51,859 bases of DNA, taken from assembly GCA_017435525.1 (NCBI GenBank), contig JAFSEW010000002.1, forward strand, positions 1 through 51,859. The letters are read 5' to 3'. The position numbers and the translations under genes are program-made. Positions 1 through 8,706 of the stretch are shown here, piece by piece; positions within the stretch are counted from its first letter, which is position 1; the number at the start of each line of letters is the position of its first letter. The DNA is from Oscillospiraceae bacterium (GTDB taxonomy: Bacteria > Bacillota > Clostridia > Oscillospirales > Oscillospiraceae). The notes beneath the pieces were generated by a model that saw only the letters and a program-made list of their open reading frames with translations, was not told the origin of the DNA and did no database searches.

Positions 1-836
1 CCCAGGAAGCATACGACATGGTTTCCGCCATTAAGGATGCCGTGGATATGCCCATTGACCTGCATACTCACTCCACCACCGGTCTGGCATTCATGACCTA
101 CCTGAAGGCTATCGAAGCCGGCTGTGACATCGTGGACACCGCTATCTCCCCCATGTCCGGCGGTACCTCTCAGCCCGCCACCGAGACCATGGCTTACGCG
201 CTGCGTCAGCTGGGCTACGAGGTGGATATCGACGACAAGTGCACCAAGAAGATGGCTGACTACTTCAAGGGCGTTCGCGACGAGTTCATCGCTGACGGCA
301 CCCTGATGCCCAAGGCTCTGGCCACCGATACCCAGTGCCTGACCTATCAGATCCCCGGCGGCATGCTGTCTAACCTGCTGAGCCAGCTGAAGCAGATGAA
401 TGCTCTGGATAAGTTCGACGAGGCTCTGATCGAGACTCCCAAGGTCCGTGCCGATCTGGGCTATCCTCCCCTGGTTACCCCCACTTCCCAGATGGTCGGC
501 GTGCAGGCTGTTATGAATGTGCTGAACGGCGAGCGTTATGCCAAGGTCACCAAGGAAGTTAAGGCTTACTGCCGCGGTGAGTACGGCCGTACCCCCGCTC
601 CCATCGACGAGAAGATCAAGGCTCACATCCTGGGCGACGAGAAGCCCATCGAGGGCCGCTATGCCGACTCCCTGGAGCCCGTGGTTGAAAAGACCCGTCA
701 GAAGCTGGGCGACCTGGCTAAGTGCGACGAGGATGTGCTGAGCTACATCGCATTCCCCAACCTGGCTGAGAAGTTCCTGGAAGATCGCAAGGCTAAGGAA
801 GAGAACAAGCTCACCTACTCCATCGTGGAGTGCTAA
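1..836 (+). CDS. oadA: Biotin-dependent oxaloacetate decarboxylase alpha subunit (carboxyltransferase), 5' truncated
   Basis: The reading frame is open from the window edge (codons in phase with position 3), so the N-terminus lies outside. The visible part matches the carboxyltransferase barrel and C-terminal domain of OadA/pyruvate carboxylase subunit B: the segment LHTHSTTGLAFMTYLKA is the metal-binding strand, followed by DTAISPMSGGTSQPATE. It transfers the carboxyl group of oxaloacetate (or a related 2-oxo acid) to biotin on a separate carrier. The protein stops without the biotinyl domain that many OadA proteins carry; that domain is encoded at 1196-1600. The barrel is of the oxo-acid type, not the crotonase-fold type of acyl-CoA decarboxylases, which favours oxaloacetate; the substrate is still inferred. 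Confidence 0.88.
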   Translation, partial: QEAYDMVSAIKDAVDMPIDLHTHSTTGLAFMTYLKAIEAGCDIVDTAISPMSGGTSQPATETMAYALRQLGYEVDIDDKCTKKMADYFKGVRDEFIADGTLMPKALATDTQCLTYQIPGGMLSNLLSQLKQMNALDKFDEALIETPKVRADLGYPPLVTPTSQMVGVQAVMNVLNGERYAKVTKEVKAYCRGEYGRTPAPIDEKIKAHILGDEKPIEGRYADSLEPVVEKTRQKLGDLAKCDEDVLSYIAFPNLAEKFLEDRKAKEENKLTYSIVEC

Positions 837-848
837 GGAGGGAATCCT

Positions 849-1196
849 ATGACTATGCTTACCGCCAACGCCATGGGCATTGGTGCAGCAGCTGTCTATG
901 CCCTGCTGGGCTATGCTGTGGTTTTCTTCGGCCTGATCCTGCTGATGATCGTGGTTATCATCATGGGCAAAATCTTCAGCGCCAAGAAGGAGGCTCCCGT
1001 AGCTGCTCCCGCTGCTCCTGTCGCCGCTCCCGCCCCCGAGAAGGAGGCTCCCGCTGCTCCCGGTACTGCCGGCCAGCTGAAAACTTACGATGTTCCTGCT
1101 AAGACTTGTGCCATGCTGATGGCCATCGTGGCTGATAAGATGGGTAAGCCCCTGAATGAGCTGCGTTTCATTTCCATCAAGGAGGTCAAAGAATAA
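849..1196 (+). CDS. OadG-like gamma subunit of sodium-pumping decarboxylase
   Basis: This 115-residue protein has one strong N-terminal membrane helix (about residues 18-42, ending [13 protein letters not shown]), then an Ala/Pro-rich linker and a short C-terminal domain. That layout is typical of the gamma subunits that anchor the carboxyltransferase to the membrane beta subunit. It sits 12 bases after the alpha gene behind AAGGAGGG. Its stop overlaps the next start as TAATG, so it is probably translationally coupled to the biotin carrier. Gamma subunits are poorly conserved, so the call rests on topology and position. Confidence 0.75.
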   Translation: MTMLTANAMGIGAAAVYALLGYAVVFFGLILLMIVVIIMGKIFSAKKEAPVAAPAAPVAAPAPEKEAPAAPGTAGQLKTYDVPAKTCAMLMAIVADKMGKPLNELRFISIKEVKE

Positions 1197-1600
1197 TGAA
1201 GTATAAAGTAACTCTGAACGGCCGTACCTACGAAGTTGAGGTCGAGGCCGGTAAGGCTATGCTCCTGGATGAGTATGAAGCCATTGTTCCTTCCGCACCT
1301 GCCGCACCCGTTGCCGCTCCTGTAGCTGCTCCCGTTGCTGCTGCTCCTGTCGCTGCTCCTGCCGCCGCTCCCGCTGCCACTGCTGCCGGTGAGACTGTCA
1401 ACGCTCCCATGCCTGGCACCATCCTGAAGGTCAATGTTCAGAACGGTCAGGCTGTTAAGGAAGGCGACCTGCTGTGCGTTCTGGAAGCCATGAAGATGGA
1501 AAATGAGATCATGGCCCCCAAGGCCGGCACTGTTGCCCAGGTCGTTGTCTCCAAGGGCGCTTCCGTCAACACCGGTGATGTGCTGGTCGTGATCGCTTAA
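1196..1600 (+). CDS. Biotin carboxyl carrier protein of the decarboxylase
   Basis: This is a 134-residue protein with a short N-terminal strand region, a long Ala/Pro/Val linker (about residues 35-65) and a C-terminal biotinyl domain. The biotin-acceptor motif EAMKMENEI is intact; its Lys is about residue 100. The swinging arm carries carboxybiotin from the carboxyltransferase to the membrane beta subunit. It lies between the gamma and beta genes, as in Na+-pumping decarboxylase operons with a detached carrier. The GCT/GCC-rich linker makes the DNA internally repetitive. Confidence 0.9.
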   Translation: MKYKVTLNGRTYEVEVEAGKAMLLDEYEAIVPSAPAAPVAAPVAAPVAAAPVAAPAAAPAATAAGETVNAPMPGTILKVNVQNGQAVKEGDLLCVLEAMKMENEIMAPKAGTVAQVVVSKGASVNTGDVLVVIA

Positions 1601-1613
1601 GGAGGATAACTCC

Positions 1614-2831
1614 ATGAATATTAATATTGGTGAGGTTCTGCTGAACCTGTGGAACAAGTCCGGCTTTGCCGCACTGTCCGTGGGCTTCATGGACGGTGGT
1701 TGGCAGAACCTGGTTATGATCGCCATTGCCTGCGGTCTGCTGTACCTGGGCATTGTCAAGAAGTTTGAGCCCCTGCTGATGGTAGGCATCGCCTTCGGCT
1801 GCCTGCTTTCCAACCTGCCCATGGGCGGCCTGTATCATCAGGAACTGTGGACTGCGTTTATGGATCCTGCAAGCAATGCCTATCACTCCTACGGCGCTAT
1901 CCTCCGGGAAGGCGGCCTGCTGGACTTCTTCTACATCGGCGTTAAGACCTCTATTTATCCCTGCCTGATCTTCATGGGCGTTGGCGCTATGACCGACTTC
2001 GGCCCCCTGCTGTCCAATCCCAAGAGCCTGCTGCTGGGCGCTGCTGCCCAGATGGGCGTGTTCGTGGCATTCTTCGGCGGCATCCTGCTGGGCTTCACCG
2101 GCCCCGAGGCTGCTTCCATCGGCATCATCGGCGGCGCTGACGGCCCCACCGCCATCTTCCTGACCACCAAGCTGGCTCCCCATCTGCTGGGTGCCATCGC
2201 CGTGGCAGCTTACTCCTACATGGCCCTGATCCCCATGATCCAGCCCCCCATCATGAACCTGCTGACCACCCCCGAGCAGCGTAAGATCAAGATGGTGCAG
2301 ACCCGTGCGGTCTCCAAGGCTGAGAAGATCATCTTCCCCATCGTGGTTACCATCTTCGTGGCTCTGCTGATGCCCGACACCGCTCCTCTGATCGGCTGCC
2401 TGATGCTGGGTAACCTGGCTAAGGAGACCGGCGTCACCGACCGTCTGTCTGACACTATGCAGAATGCTCTGATGAACATCGTCACTATCCTGCTGTCCAC
2501 CTCCGTGGGTGCTACCATGGTCGGTTCCACCTTCCTGACTGCTCAGACCCTGAAGATCGTTGTTCTGGGTGTTGTGGCCTTCGGTATCTCCACCGCAGGC
2601 GGTCTGCTGGGCGGCCTGGTGATGTGCAAGCTGACCAAGGGTAAGGTCAACCCCCTCATCGGCTCCGCCGGTGTTTCCGCTGTTCCCATGGCAGCCCGTG
2701 TTTCCAACATGGTCGGTCAGAAGAACAACCCCTCCAACTTCCTGCTGATGCACGCCATGGGCCCCAATGTGGCCGGCGTTATCGGCTCCGCCATCGCCGC
2801 AGGCTTCCTGCTGAGCGTTTTCGGTGGCTAA
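1614..2831 (+). CDS. oadB: Sodium-ion-translocating decarboxylase beta subunit
   Basis: This 405-residue polytopic membrane protein belongs to the OadB/GcdB/MmdB family. It decarboxylates carboxybiotin and couples the reaction to Na+ export. The family signature [20 protein letters not shown] is present near residue 180, as are the late conserved segments around [20 protein letters not shown]. The length is normal. It is the last gene of the operon, 13 bases after the carrier behind AAGGAGG, and is followed at once by a strong terminator. The family alone does not separate oxaloacetate from methylmalonyl-CoA or glutaconyl-CoA enzymes; the alpha subunit suggests oxaloacetate. Confidence 0.92.
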   Translation: MNINIGEVLLNLWNKSGFAALSVGFMDGGWQNLVMIAIACGLLYLGIVKKFEPLLMVGIAFGCLLSNLPMGGLYHQELWTAFMDPASNAYHSYGAILREGGLLDFFYIGVKTSIYPCLIFMGVGAMTDFGPLLSNPKSLLLGAAAQMGVFVAFFGGILLGFTGPEAASIGIIGGADGPTAIFLTTKLAPHLLGAIAVAAYSYMALIPMIQPPIMNLLTTPEQRKIKMVQTRAVSKAEKIIFPIVVTIFVALLMPDTAPLIGCLMLGNLAKETGVTDRLSDTMQNALMNIVTILLSTSVGATMVGSTFLTAQTLKIVVLGVVAFGISTAGGLLGGLVMCKLTKGKVNPLIGSAGVSAVPMAARVSNMVGQKNNPSNFLLMHAMGPNVAGVIGSAIAAGFLLSVFGG

Positions 2832-2841
2832 TATCTGTAGC

Positions 2842-2871
2842 AAAAGCCCTCGTCGCAAGACGAGGGCTTTT
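2842..2871 (+). terminator. Rho-independent terminator of the decarboxylase operon
   Basis: A perfect 13-base stem (AAAAGCCCTCGTC / GACGAGGGCTTTT) closes on a GCAA tetraloop and runs into T-rich sequence, 10 bases after the oadB stop. Confidence 0.92.
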
Positions 2872-2936
2872 ATTATGGGGGACGGATCCAGAAACAGGAC
2901 TCCGCTATTCGGCGAAGGGGTTTTTCTGTTTATAGA

Positions 2937-3168
2937 TGTAGGGCGCTTCCTTGGTCCCGCCGCAACCTGGTACGATGTCGAATGGACAATTGATAATTAG
3001 AAAACGGATTCTTCGACTCACTCCGTTCGCTCAGAATGACATGCGAAAGAACCAGCCTCCCCATTCTTCTGTCGTCCTGAGCGAGCGCAGCGAATCGAAG
3101 GACCCGCATCCCCATTACCCAGGTGCGATATTGAAGCGGGTTACGGCGACAACAAGCCCCACCCTACA
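2937..3168. mobile_element. MITE-like intergenic element, copy 1
   Basis: This non-coding stretch is bounded by TGTAGGG (2937-2943) and its inverse CCCTACA (3162-3168). Inside are two imperfect inverted arms, 3007-3044 and 3071-3107, each carrying the TTCTGAGCGA / CTGAGCGAGCGCAGCGAATC type sequence in opposite orientation. It shares these arms and the tail GACCCGCATCCCCATTACCC with the element at 27514-27790. No reading frame of plausible function is present. It fits a non-autonomous miniature element; target duplications are not obvious. Confidence 0.7.
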
Positions 3169-3211
3169 TGCAAAAACCCCTGCCGGATGGCAAGGGCTCT
3201 TGCATAGTTTT

Positions 3212-4033
3212 TTATGTAAGGATGAAATACAGCAGCACCATAACGCCCAGAATGATCCGGTACACACCGAACAGGGAGAAGCTGCTCTTGCGGACATACT
3301 CCATCAGCGCCTTGATCACCAGCATACTCACAATAAAGGAAACCAGGCAGCCTACGAACAGCACGCTGATCTCCATGCCGGAGGCTTTGGCACCCTCGCC
3401 CAGGAACTTGACCAGTTTCAACGCACTGGCACCCAGCATGGTGGGGATCGCCAGGAAGAAGGAGAATTCCGCTGCCGCGCTGCGGCTGACACCCAGCAAA
3501 ATGGCACCCAGGATCGTAGCACCGCTGCGTGAAGTGCCGGGAATCAGGCTCAGACACTGGAAGCAGCCGATGAGAATGGCTGTACGCAGGTCAATGGCGT
3601 GAACACCGTTGATTTTCGGTTCCTTACCCTGATTGCGCCGCTCCACCACAATAAAGGCAATGCCATAGAGAATCAGCATCAGGGCAACCACTGTGTAAAT
3701 GTAGAGGTGTTCTTCCATCCAGTTGTCCAGCAGCAGGCCGATTACCGCGGAGGGGAACACCGCCACAATCACTTTAAACCAAAGTGCCCAGGTCATTTGC
3801 TTCTGGCGCTTTTTCTTGGAAGGGTCCAGAGGATTCATCTTCTTGAAAAACAGCACCACCACAGCCAGAATCGCGCCCAGCTGGATCACCACCTGGAACA
3901 TCTCATAAAAGGCTTCCGACACCTTCAGTGTCAGCACCTCATCCAGCAGAATCAGGTGGCCTGTGGAAGAAATAGGCAGCCACTCCGTGATGCCCTCAAT
4001 AATACCGAACAGTATCGCTTTTAAAATTTCCAT
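3212..4033 (-). CDS. uppP: Undecaprenyl-diphosphatase
   Basis: This 273-residue, multi-helix membrane protein of the UppP/BacA family dephosphorylates undecaprenyl pyrophosphate to recycle the lipid carrier of cell-wall synthesis. Both family signatures are present: EGITEWLPISSTGHLIL near the N-terminus and GTSRSGATILGAILLG near residue 170, which carry the catalytic Glu, Ser and Arg. The start is preceded by AAAGGAG. It is transcribed alone, away from the neighbouring two-component system, from a good promoter at 4063-4091. High-level expression of this family is known to give bacitracin tolerance. Confidence 0.95.
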   Translation of the reverse strand: MEILKAILFGIIEGITEWLPISSTGHLILLDEVLTLKVSEAFYEMFQVVIQLGAILAVVVLFFKKMNPLDPSKKKRQKQMTWALWFKVIVAVFPSAVIGLLLDNWMEEHLYIYTVVALMLILYGIAFIVVERRNQGKEPKINGVHAIDLRTAILIGCFQCLSLIPGTSRSGATILGAILLGVSRSAAAEFSFFLAIPTMLGASALKLVKFLGEGAKASGMEISVLFVGCLVSFIVSMLVIKALMEYVRKSSFSLFGVYRIILGVMVLLYFILT

Positions 4034-4062
4034 AGCAATCTCCTTTACAGGGGGGTATCCCT

Positions 4063-4091
4063 ATGATACTCCGAAAACGCGTTATTTGCAA
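4063..4091 (-). promoter_or_regulatory. Promoter of uppP
   Basis: On the minus strand TTGCAA (4086-4091), a 17-base spacer and TATCAT (4063-4068) stand 30 bases upstream of the uppP start. Confidence 0.6.
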
Positions 4092-4209
4092 GGAAAACTT
4101 GTCTGTTCACAAATTACCGGGATACTCTTTACAAATTGTTCAACACAAATCGGCTTTTTCGGCTATAATGATAAAAAAAGAAACTTATTGATAACAGGAG
4201 GATTATCCT

Positions 4210-4896
4210 ATGGCCATTTCTGTACTGGTTGTGGAAGATGACCGCAATATTGCTGAGCTGCTGCAGATGTATCTGGAAAAGGAAGGCTATGCCGTGACCG
4301 TTGCCGCTGACGGCGGCCAGGGTCTTGCAAAATTCCGTGCCATCAAGCCCGATTTGGTGCTGCTGGATGTGATGATGCCCGTGATGGATGGCTGGGCCGT
4401 GTGCAAGGCTATCCGTGCCGACAGTCAGACTCCCGTAATCATGCTCACCGCCAAGGGAGAAACCGATGACAAAGTGGCAGGCCTGAAATCCGGCGCTGAT
4501 GACTATATCACCAAGCCCTTTGAAATGAAGGAAGTACTGGCCCGGATCGAAGCGGTACTGCGCCGCAGCAGCGGCGTTACTGCGGAGAGCAAATCCCGCC
4601 GCTTGGTATTCGACAAGCTGATCATCGATATGGATGCATTTGAGCTGACCGTGGATGGCAGAAAGGTGGATACGCCGCCTAAGGAGATGGAGCTGCTGTT
4701 CTATCTGGCCTCCTCTCCCAACCGGGTGTATACCCGCAATCAGCTGCTGGATGAAGTGTGGGGCTTTGATTATTTCGGCGATTCCCGCACCGTGGATGTG
4801 CATGTGAAGCGGCTGCGTGAAAAACTGGAGGGCGTCTGCGACAGCTGGAGCCTGAAAACCGTGTGGGGCGTGGGATATAAGTTCGAGGTGCTGTAA
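4210..4896 (+). CDS. OmpR/PhoB-family response regulator
   Basis: This 228-residue protein has an N-terminal receiver domain (acidic pocket ED at 9-10, phospho-acceptor Asp53 in LLDVMMP, Lys in ITKPF) and a C-terminal winged-helix domain ending in the typical RTVDVHVKRLREKL and VWGVGYKFE segments. It starts behind ACAGGAGGAT, with a TATAAT hexamer at 4164-4169 upstream but no clear -35. The partner kinase follows after 2 bases. Targets are unknown; the downstream HtrA protease suggests an envelope-stress role, by inference only. Confidence 0.93.
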   Translation: MAISVLVVEDDRNIAELLQMYLEKEGYAVTVAADGGQGLAKFRAIKPDLVLLDVMMPVMDGWAVCKAIRADSQTPVIMLTAKGETDDKVAGLKSGADDYITKPFEMKEVLARIEAVLRRSSGVTAESKSRRLVFDKLIIDMDAFELTVDGRKVDTPPKEMELLFYLASSPNRVYTRNQLLDEVWGFDYFGDSRTVDVHVKRLREKLEGVCDSWSLKTVWGVGYKFEVL

Positions 4897-4898
4897 GT

Positions 4899-6332
4899 AT
4901 GCGATCTACCTTCAGCCGAACTTTTTTCCCGGCAGCGCTGCTGCTGCTGATCGCGCTGATGCTGGTAGGCACCTCTTTTCAGATGTTGGTGCGGAACTAT
5001 CTGACCAACCAGGCCTTTGACAGTCTGGAAAATGACGGCAAGGCCATTTCATCCCTGGCATCAGCCTATTATTCCGAGGGGCATTCCTTCGGTCGGGACT
5101 TTTATTTGAATCTTTCCATCGCGTCGCAGGTATCCGATGCCGATGCTGTGATCTTCGACATCAAAGGACGGCTGCTCCTTTGCTCCGATGCCCCCTATGG
5201 CTGTGACCATCAGGGCTGGGTCATTGAGCAGGATGCCTATATCCATCAGGTTCTGGAACAGGGGATTGCCCGGCATACGGGACTGTTCTCCGGCTTGTAT
5301 AACGATACCCGCTATGTGGTATCGGTACCCATTACCGATCTGCAGACAGGGGAAAGTCTGGGCATCGTCATGGTGTCCACCCCCATGCGCGCCACTTTGG
5401 ATGTGCTGGACCGGCTTTCTGACATCTATATATTCGTTTCGCTGCTGTCGGTGGCTGTAGCCGTGATTATCATGAGCATCTTTGCCCGGCATCACAGCAC
5501 GCCGCTGCGGGAAATGGCCCGTGCTGCCCGGGCCTTCGGCCACGGCAATCTGGAAGCCCGTGTCACCGTAAAGCCTTCCTATGCACAGGAAGTGGAGGAG
5601 CTGGCTCTGGCTTTCAATAATATGGCCTCTTCCCTGCAGAAGAGCGAATATCAGCGGCAGGAATTTGTTGCCAACGTTTCCCATGAGCTGAAAACCCCCA
5701 TGACTACCATCGGCGGCTATATCGACGGTATTCTGGACGGCACCATCCCGGAAGAAAGAAGCCGTCACTACATGCAGATCGTTTCCGATGAGATCAAGCG
5801 GCTGAGCCGACTGGTGCGCAGTATGCTGGATATTTCCCAGCTGCAGGATCAGCAGGGTATCCCGGAAGAGAAAATGACCCGCTTCGATCTGGAAGAATGC
5901 GCCGGCCGCACCCTGATTACCTTTGAGCAGAAGATTCTGGGAAAAAACCTTTCTGTGGAAGTGGATATGCCGGAGCACCCCGTATATATCCGGGCCAATC
6001 AGGACTATGTGACCCAGGTGATCTACAACCTGCTGGACAACGCCGTAAAATTCTGCCCGGACGGCGGATTATTAGGTCTGACCATTAAGGAAGGCCCCGA
6101 AAAAGCGTATGTAACCATCGCCAACGAAGGCGAGACAATCCCGCCGGAGGAGCTGCCTCTGGTGTTCGACCGGTTCCACAAAACCGACAAAAGCCGCTCT
6201 CAGAACCGGGACGGCTGGGGTCTTGGCCTGTATATTGTCAAGACTATCGTATGCAGCCACGGCGAGAACATCTCCGTTTCCAGCCGTGACGGTAAGACAG
6301 AATTCACCTTCACCATGCCCCTGGTAAATTAA
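4899..6332 (+). CDS. Membrane sensor histidine kinase
   Basis: This 477-residue kinase has a first membrane helix at about residues 8-30, an extracellular sensor domain of about 130 residues and a second helix near 170-195. A HAMP linker follows, then a HisKA domain with VSHELKTP (phospho-acceptor His262) and a HATPase domain with N box LLDNAVKF and G box GWGLGLYI. It is the partner of the response regulator immediately upstream. The HtrA gene begins 14 bases after its stop, so all three genes are probably one transcript. The signal sensed cannot be told from the sequence. Confidence 0.93.
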   Translation: MRSTFSRTFFPAALLLLIALMLVGTSFQMLVRNYLTNQAFDSLENDGKAISSLASAYYSEGHSFGRDFYLNLSIASQVSDADAVIFDIKGRLLLCSDAPYGCDHQGWVIEQDAYIHQVLEQGIARHTGLFSGLYNDTRYVVSVPITDLQTGESLGIVMVSTPMRATLDVLDRLSDIYIFVSLLSVAVAVIIMSIFARHHSTPLREMARAARAFGHGNLEARVTVKPSYAQEVEELALAFNNMASSLQKSEYQRQEFVANVSHELKTPMTTIGGYIDGILDGTIPEERSRHYMQIVSDEIKRLSRLVRSMLDISQLQDQQGIPEEKMTRFDLEECAGRTLITFEQKILGKNLSVEVDMPEHPVYIRANQDYVTQVIYNLLDNAVKFCPDGGLLGLTIKEGPEKAYVTIANEGETIPPEELPLVFDRFHKTDKSRSQNRDGWGLGLYIVKTIVCSHGENISVSSRDGKTEFTFTMPLVN

Positions 6333-6346
6333 AGCGAGGTAATCCA

Positions 6347-7627
6347 ATGAGTAAAGAAACCAATCAGCCCTGGGATGCACCGGACTATGATCCCTGGAAC
6401 CAGGGCACCTATCGCACCGGCTCGACGCGGCCGCCCAAAAGTCACGGCGGCCTGATTGCCCTGCTGCTGGTGTTGGTGATTCTCCTTTCCGGCATCACCA
6501 CAATTTTGGGCGTTGTGAATATCCGGCTGTTCCGGCAGGTCAATACCGCGGAGCCCGGGGAAACGCTGCCCATTTCCTTCTCCAATGACAATCCCGCCCA
6601 TTTAAGCACCATTCCTCCGGAAGAAATTTCCATCTCCGCCACAGAGAGTCCCGCCGCGGATACCGTCATTCTGGCACCCCCTGTTGTGGGTGCGGAAAAT
6701 CTTCCCCAGGAGGGAGGCCTCTCCCTGCAGAAGATTTATGATACGGTAATCAATTCCGTAGTATCCATTTCCTGCACCAACGCAGCCGGAGGTTCCACAG
6801 GCACAGGTGTTGTGCTGACCTACGACGGCTACATTGTCACCAACTGCCATGTGGTGGAAAACGCCCGGTATATCCAGGTACTGCTCACCGACGGCAGAAC
6901 CGCAGATGCCACCCTGGTGGGCATGGACGAGATCTCCGATCTGGCTGTGCTGCAGATCAACGCCGAGAATCTGTCCCCGGCGCAGCTGGGGGACTCCGCC
7001 TCCCTGCGGGTGGGCGATACCGTAGTGGCCATCGGCGATCCTCTGGGCATCAAGCTCCGGGGCACCATGACCGACGGCATCATCTCTGCCATCAGCCGGG
7101 ATATTGATGTGGACGGCAGAACCATGAACCTGATCCAGACCAACGCGGCTTTGAATTCCGGTAACTCCGGCGGCCCGCTGATCAACTGCTACGGCCAGGT
7201 AATCGGCATCAACACCATGAAAATAGGCGACAGTATGAGCGTTGCCGGTGTGGAAGGCCTGGGATTTGCCATCCCCAGCGCCACGGTTTCCGACATTGTG
7301 AACCAGCTGATCAATCAGGGCTATGTTTCCGGCAGACCTACCCTGGGTATCACCGGTGAAAGCATTTCCAACCTGTATCATTTCTATTACCGGCTGCCCA
7401 AGGGGTTGTATATCACCGCTGTGGAATCCGGCAGCAGCGCCGACATTGCCGGTATTGAAGAGGGCGATATTCTGCTGAGCCTGGAGGGTGTGACCATTAC
7501 CACCAACGATTCTTTGAAGGCACAGCTGTATAACTACGCCCCCGGTGACCAGATCACCGCCATTATCTACCGCAGCGGCAACCAGTATGCGGTAACCCTG
7601 ACAGTAGGGGAGGCCAAAGGATCATGA
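6347..7627 (+). CDS. HtrA/DegP-type membrane-anchored serine protease
   Basis: This 426-residue protein has a cytoplasmic N-tail, one membrane helix (about residues 38-60), a variable linker, a trypsin-like domain and one C-terminal PDZ domain. The catalytic triad is visible: His168 in TNCHVV, Asp198 in ISDLAVL and Ser274 in GNSGGPL. This is the usual Gram-positive HtrA layout for degrading misfolded exported proteins. It lies in an apparent operon with a two-component system, which recalls CssRS-type control of htrA. Its stop overlaps the next start (ATGA), coupling it to the thioesterase. Confidence 0.93.
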   Translation: MSKETNQPWDAPDYDPWNQGTYRTGSTRPPKSHGGLIALLLVLVILLSGITTILGVVNIRLFRQVNTAEPGETLPISFSNDNPAHLSTIPPEEISISATESPAADTVILAPPVVGAENLPQEGGLSLQKIYDTVINSVVSISCTNAAGGSTGTGVVLTYDGYIVTNCHVVENARYIQVLLTDGRTADATLVGMDEISDLAVLQINAENLSPAQLGDSASLRVGDTVVAIGDPLGIKLRGTMTDGIISAISRDIDVDGRTMNLIQTNAALNSGNSGGPLINCYGQVIGINTMKIGDSMSVAGVEGLGFAIPSATVSDIVNQLINQGYVSGRPTLGITGESISNLYHFYYRLPKGLYITAVESGSSADIAGIEEGDILLSLEGVTITTNDSLKAQLYNYAPGDQITAIIYRSGNQYAVTLTVGEAKGS

Positions 7628-8358
7628 CATATACCCAGAAATTTACCCTCAGCGATATGGAAGTGGACTGCTTCGGCAAGCTGAAGCTCTCCGCGCTGCT
7701 CTACTTTGCCCAGGAAGTGGCAGGTAAGCACTGCATTCAGCTGGGCGCGGACTATGAAACCCTGCAGCAGAAGAATCTGTTCTGGGCCGTTACCCGTCAC
7801 CGGGTGCAGATCACCCGCTTGCCCGTAAGAGGGGAGACCATCACCGTGGAGACCTGGCCCATGCCCACCACCCGGGTGGCTTATCCCAGATCCATGGTGG
7901 CTTACGACGCCGACGGCAATGAACTGTTCCGTTCCATCAGCCTTTGGGTGCTGATCAACGGAGAAAGCCGGGCTATGGTTCTGCCCGGTAAAAGCGGCGT
8001 GGATGTAACCGGTACTTTGAAAGGTACCGAACTGGCATCTCCCCGTTCTCTGGCCCCTGCAGCTGCCGGGCATACGGAGCGCAGAACCGTTACCTATTCC
8101 TGCCTGGACCGCAACGGCCATATGAACAACACCCGGTACCTGGATTGGGTGGACGATCTGCTGTCCAGCCAGTTCCACCGCAGCCACAGTGCCCGGGAAT
8201 TCCTGATTTGCTATCTGAGTGAAGCCATGGAAGGCCAGCAGATCAGACTGAACTGGGAGCTGTCTGCCGATGGCTGCCTGCAGGTGGATGCCCACCGGGA
8301 AGCTTCCCTTTCCGGAGAAAAACTCACCCGGGTCTTCTCTGCACAGGTATTGTTTTAA
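7624..8358 (+). CDS. Acyl-ACP thioesterase family protein
   Basis: This 244-residue protein consists of two hot-dog folds, as in bacterial acyl-ACP thioesterases that release fatty acids from acyl carrier protein. The first fold begins FTLSDMEVDCFGKLKLSALLYFAQEVAG. The second holds the family's catalytic segment NGHMNNTRYLDWVDD near residue 165. It overlaps the HtrA stop by 4 bases. A terminator follows at 8421-8463. Substrate chain length cannot be predicted. Confidence 0.88.
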   Translation: MTYTQKFTLSDMEVDCFGKLKLSALLYFAQEVAGKHCIQLGADYETLQQKNLFWAVTRHRVQITRLPVRGETITVETWPMPTTRVAYPRSMVAYDADGNELFRSISLWVLINGESRAMVLPGKSGVDVTGTLKGTELASPRSLAPAAAGHTERRTVTYSCLDRNGHMNNTRYLDWVDDLLSSQFHRSHSAREFLICYLSEAMEGQQIRLNWELSADGCLQVDAHREASLSGEKLTRVFSAQVLF

Positions 8359-8403
8359 TCTGTATTCTGTAAACCCCAAAGGGTTCACAGGTTGCTGTCG
8401 AAC

Positions 8404-8498
8404 TGTGGAAAACTTTGCCGAAATCCCTTGAAAGCTCAGTCTTTTCAAGGGATTTTCTTTTTTCCTCCTGTGGATAAACCTGTGGAGAGTGTGGAAAA
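8404..8498. promoter_or_regulatory. Cluster of DnaA-box-like 9-mers
   Basis: Four same-orientation sites are seen: TGTGGAAAA (8404-8412), TGTGGATAA (8469-8477, exact inverse of the consensus TTATCCACA), TGTGGAGAG (8481-8489) and TGTGGAAAA (8490-8498). The last two abut. They lie in the thioesterase-hrcA gap, and an AT-rich stretch follows at 8530-8625. The origin region at 35.7 kb carries the same variant TGTGGAAAA. Binding by DnaA is inferred. Confidence 0.55.
8421..8463 (+). terminator. Terminator of the two-component/HtrA/thioesterase operon
   Basis: A 13-base perfect stem (AAATCCCTTGAAA / TTTCAAGGGATTT, 8421-8433 with 8443-8455) is followed by TCTTTTTT. Confidence 0.85.
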
Positions 8499-8625
8499 CT
8501 TTCCTGAAAAGTTTCCGTTTTCCAGATTGCGTAATACTTTATGTTAACCTGTTTTCTGTTGCGGTATCCGCTGCAAAAACCCATGTATGATACCCTTGTT
8601 CAAGAATAATTTATAATTGGAAAGC

Positions 8626-8654
8626 TTGACTTTTTTAGCACTCTATAGTATAGT
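8626..8654 (+). promoter_or_regulatory. Sigma-A-type promoter of the hrcA operon
   Basis: TTGACT (8626-8631), a 17-base spacer and TATAGT (8649-8654) stand upstream of hrcA. The -10 lies inside the tandem CIRCE operators. Confidence 0.8.
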
Positions 8655-8685
8655 GTGCTTAGCACTCAGATATATGGAGTGCTAA
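8635..8685 (+). promoter_or_regulatory. CIRCE operator, perfect copy plus an overlapping degenerate copy
   Basis: A perfect CIRCE (TTAGCACTC, 9 bases, GAGTGCTAA) spans 8659-8685. A second one begins at 8635 with a perfect left half TTAGCACTC and a 9-base spacer, but its right half GTGTGCTTA (8653-8661) has three mismatches and shares its last bases with the perfect copy. CIRCE is the binding site of HrcA, encoded directly downstream. Confidence 0.93.
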
Positions 8686-8706
8686 GTTTCAGGAGGAGGG
8701 ATATCT

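Noticed and set aside
1228-1434. Short Ala/Gly/Thr-rich minus-strand frame opposite the biotin carrier.
   Set aside because: It only mirrors the GCT/CCC linker repeats of the carrier.
2951-3532. A 193-codon frame on the plus strand across the repeat and the 3' part of uppP.
   Set aside because: It runs through the MITE-like element and antisense to uppP, without a ribosome site or domain.
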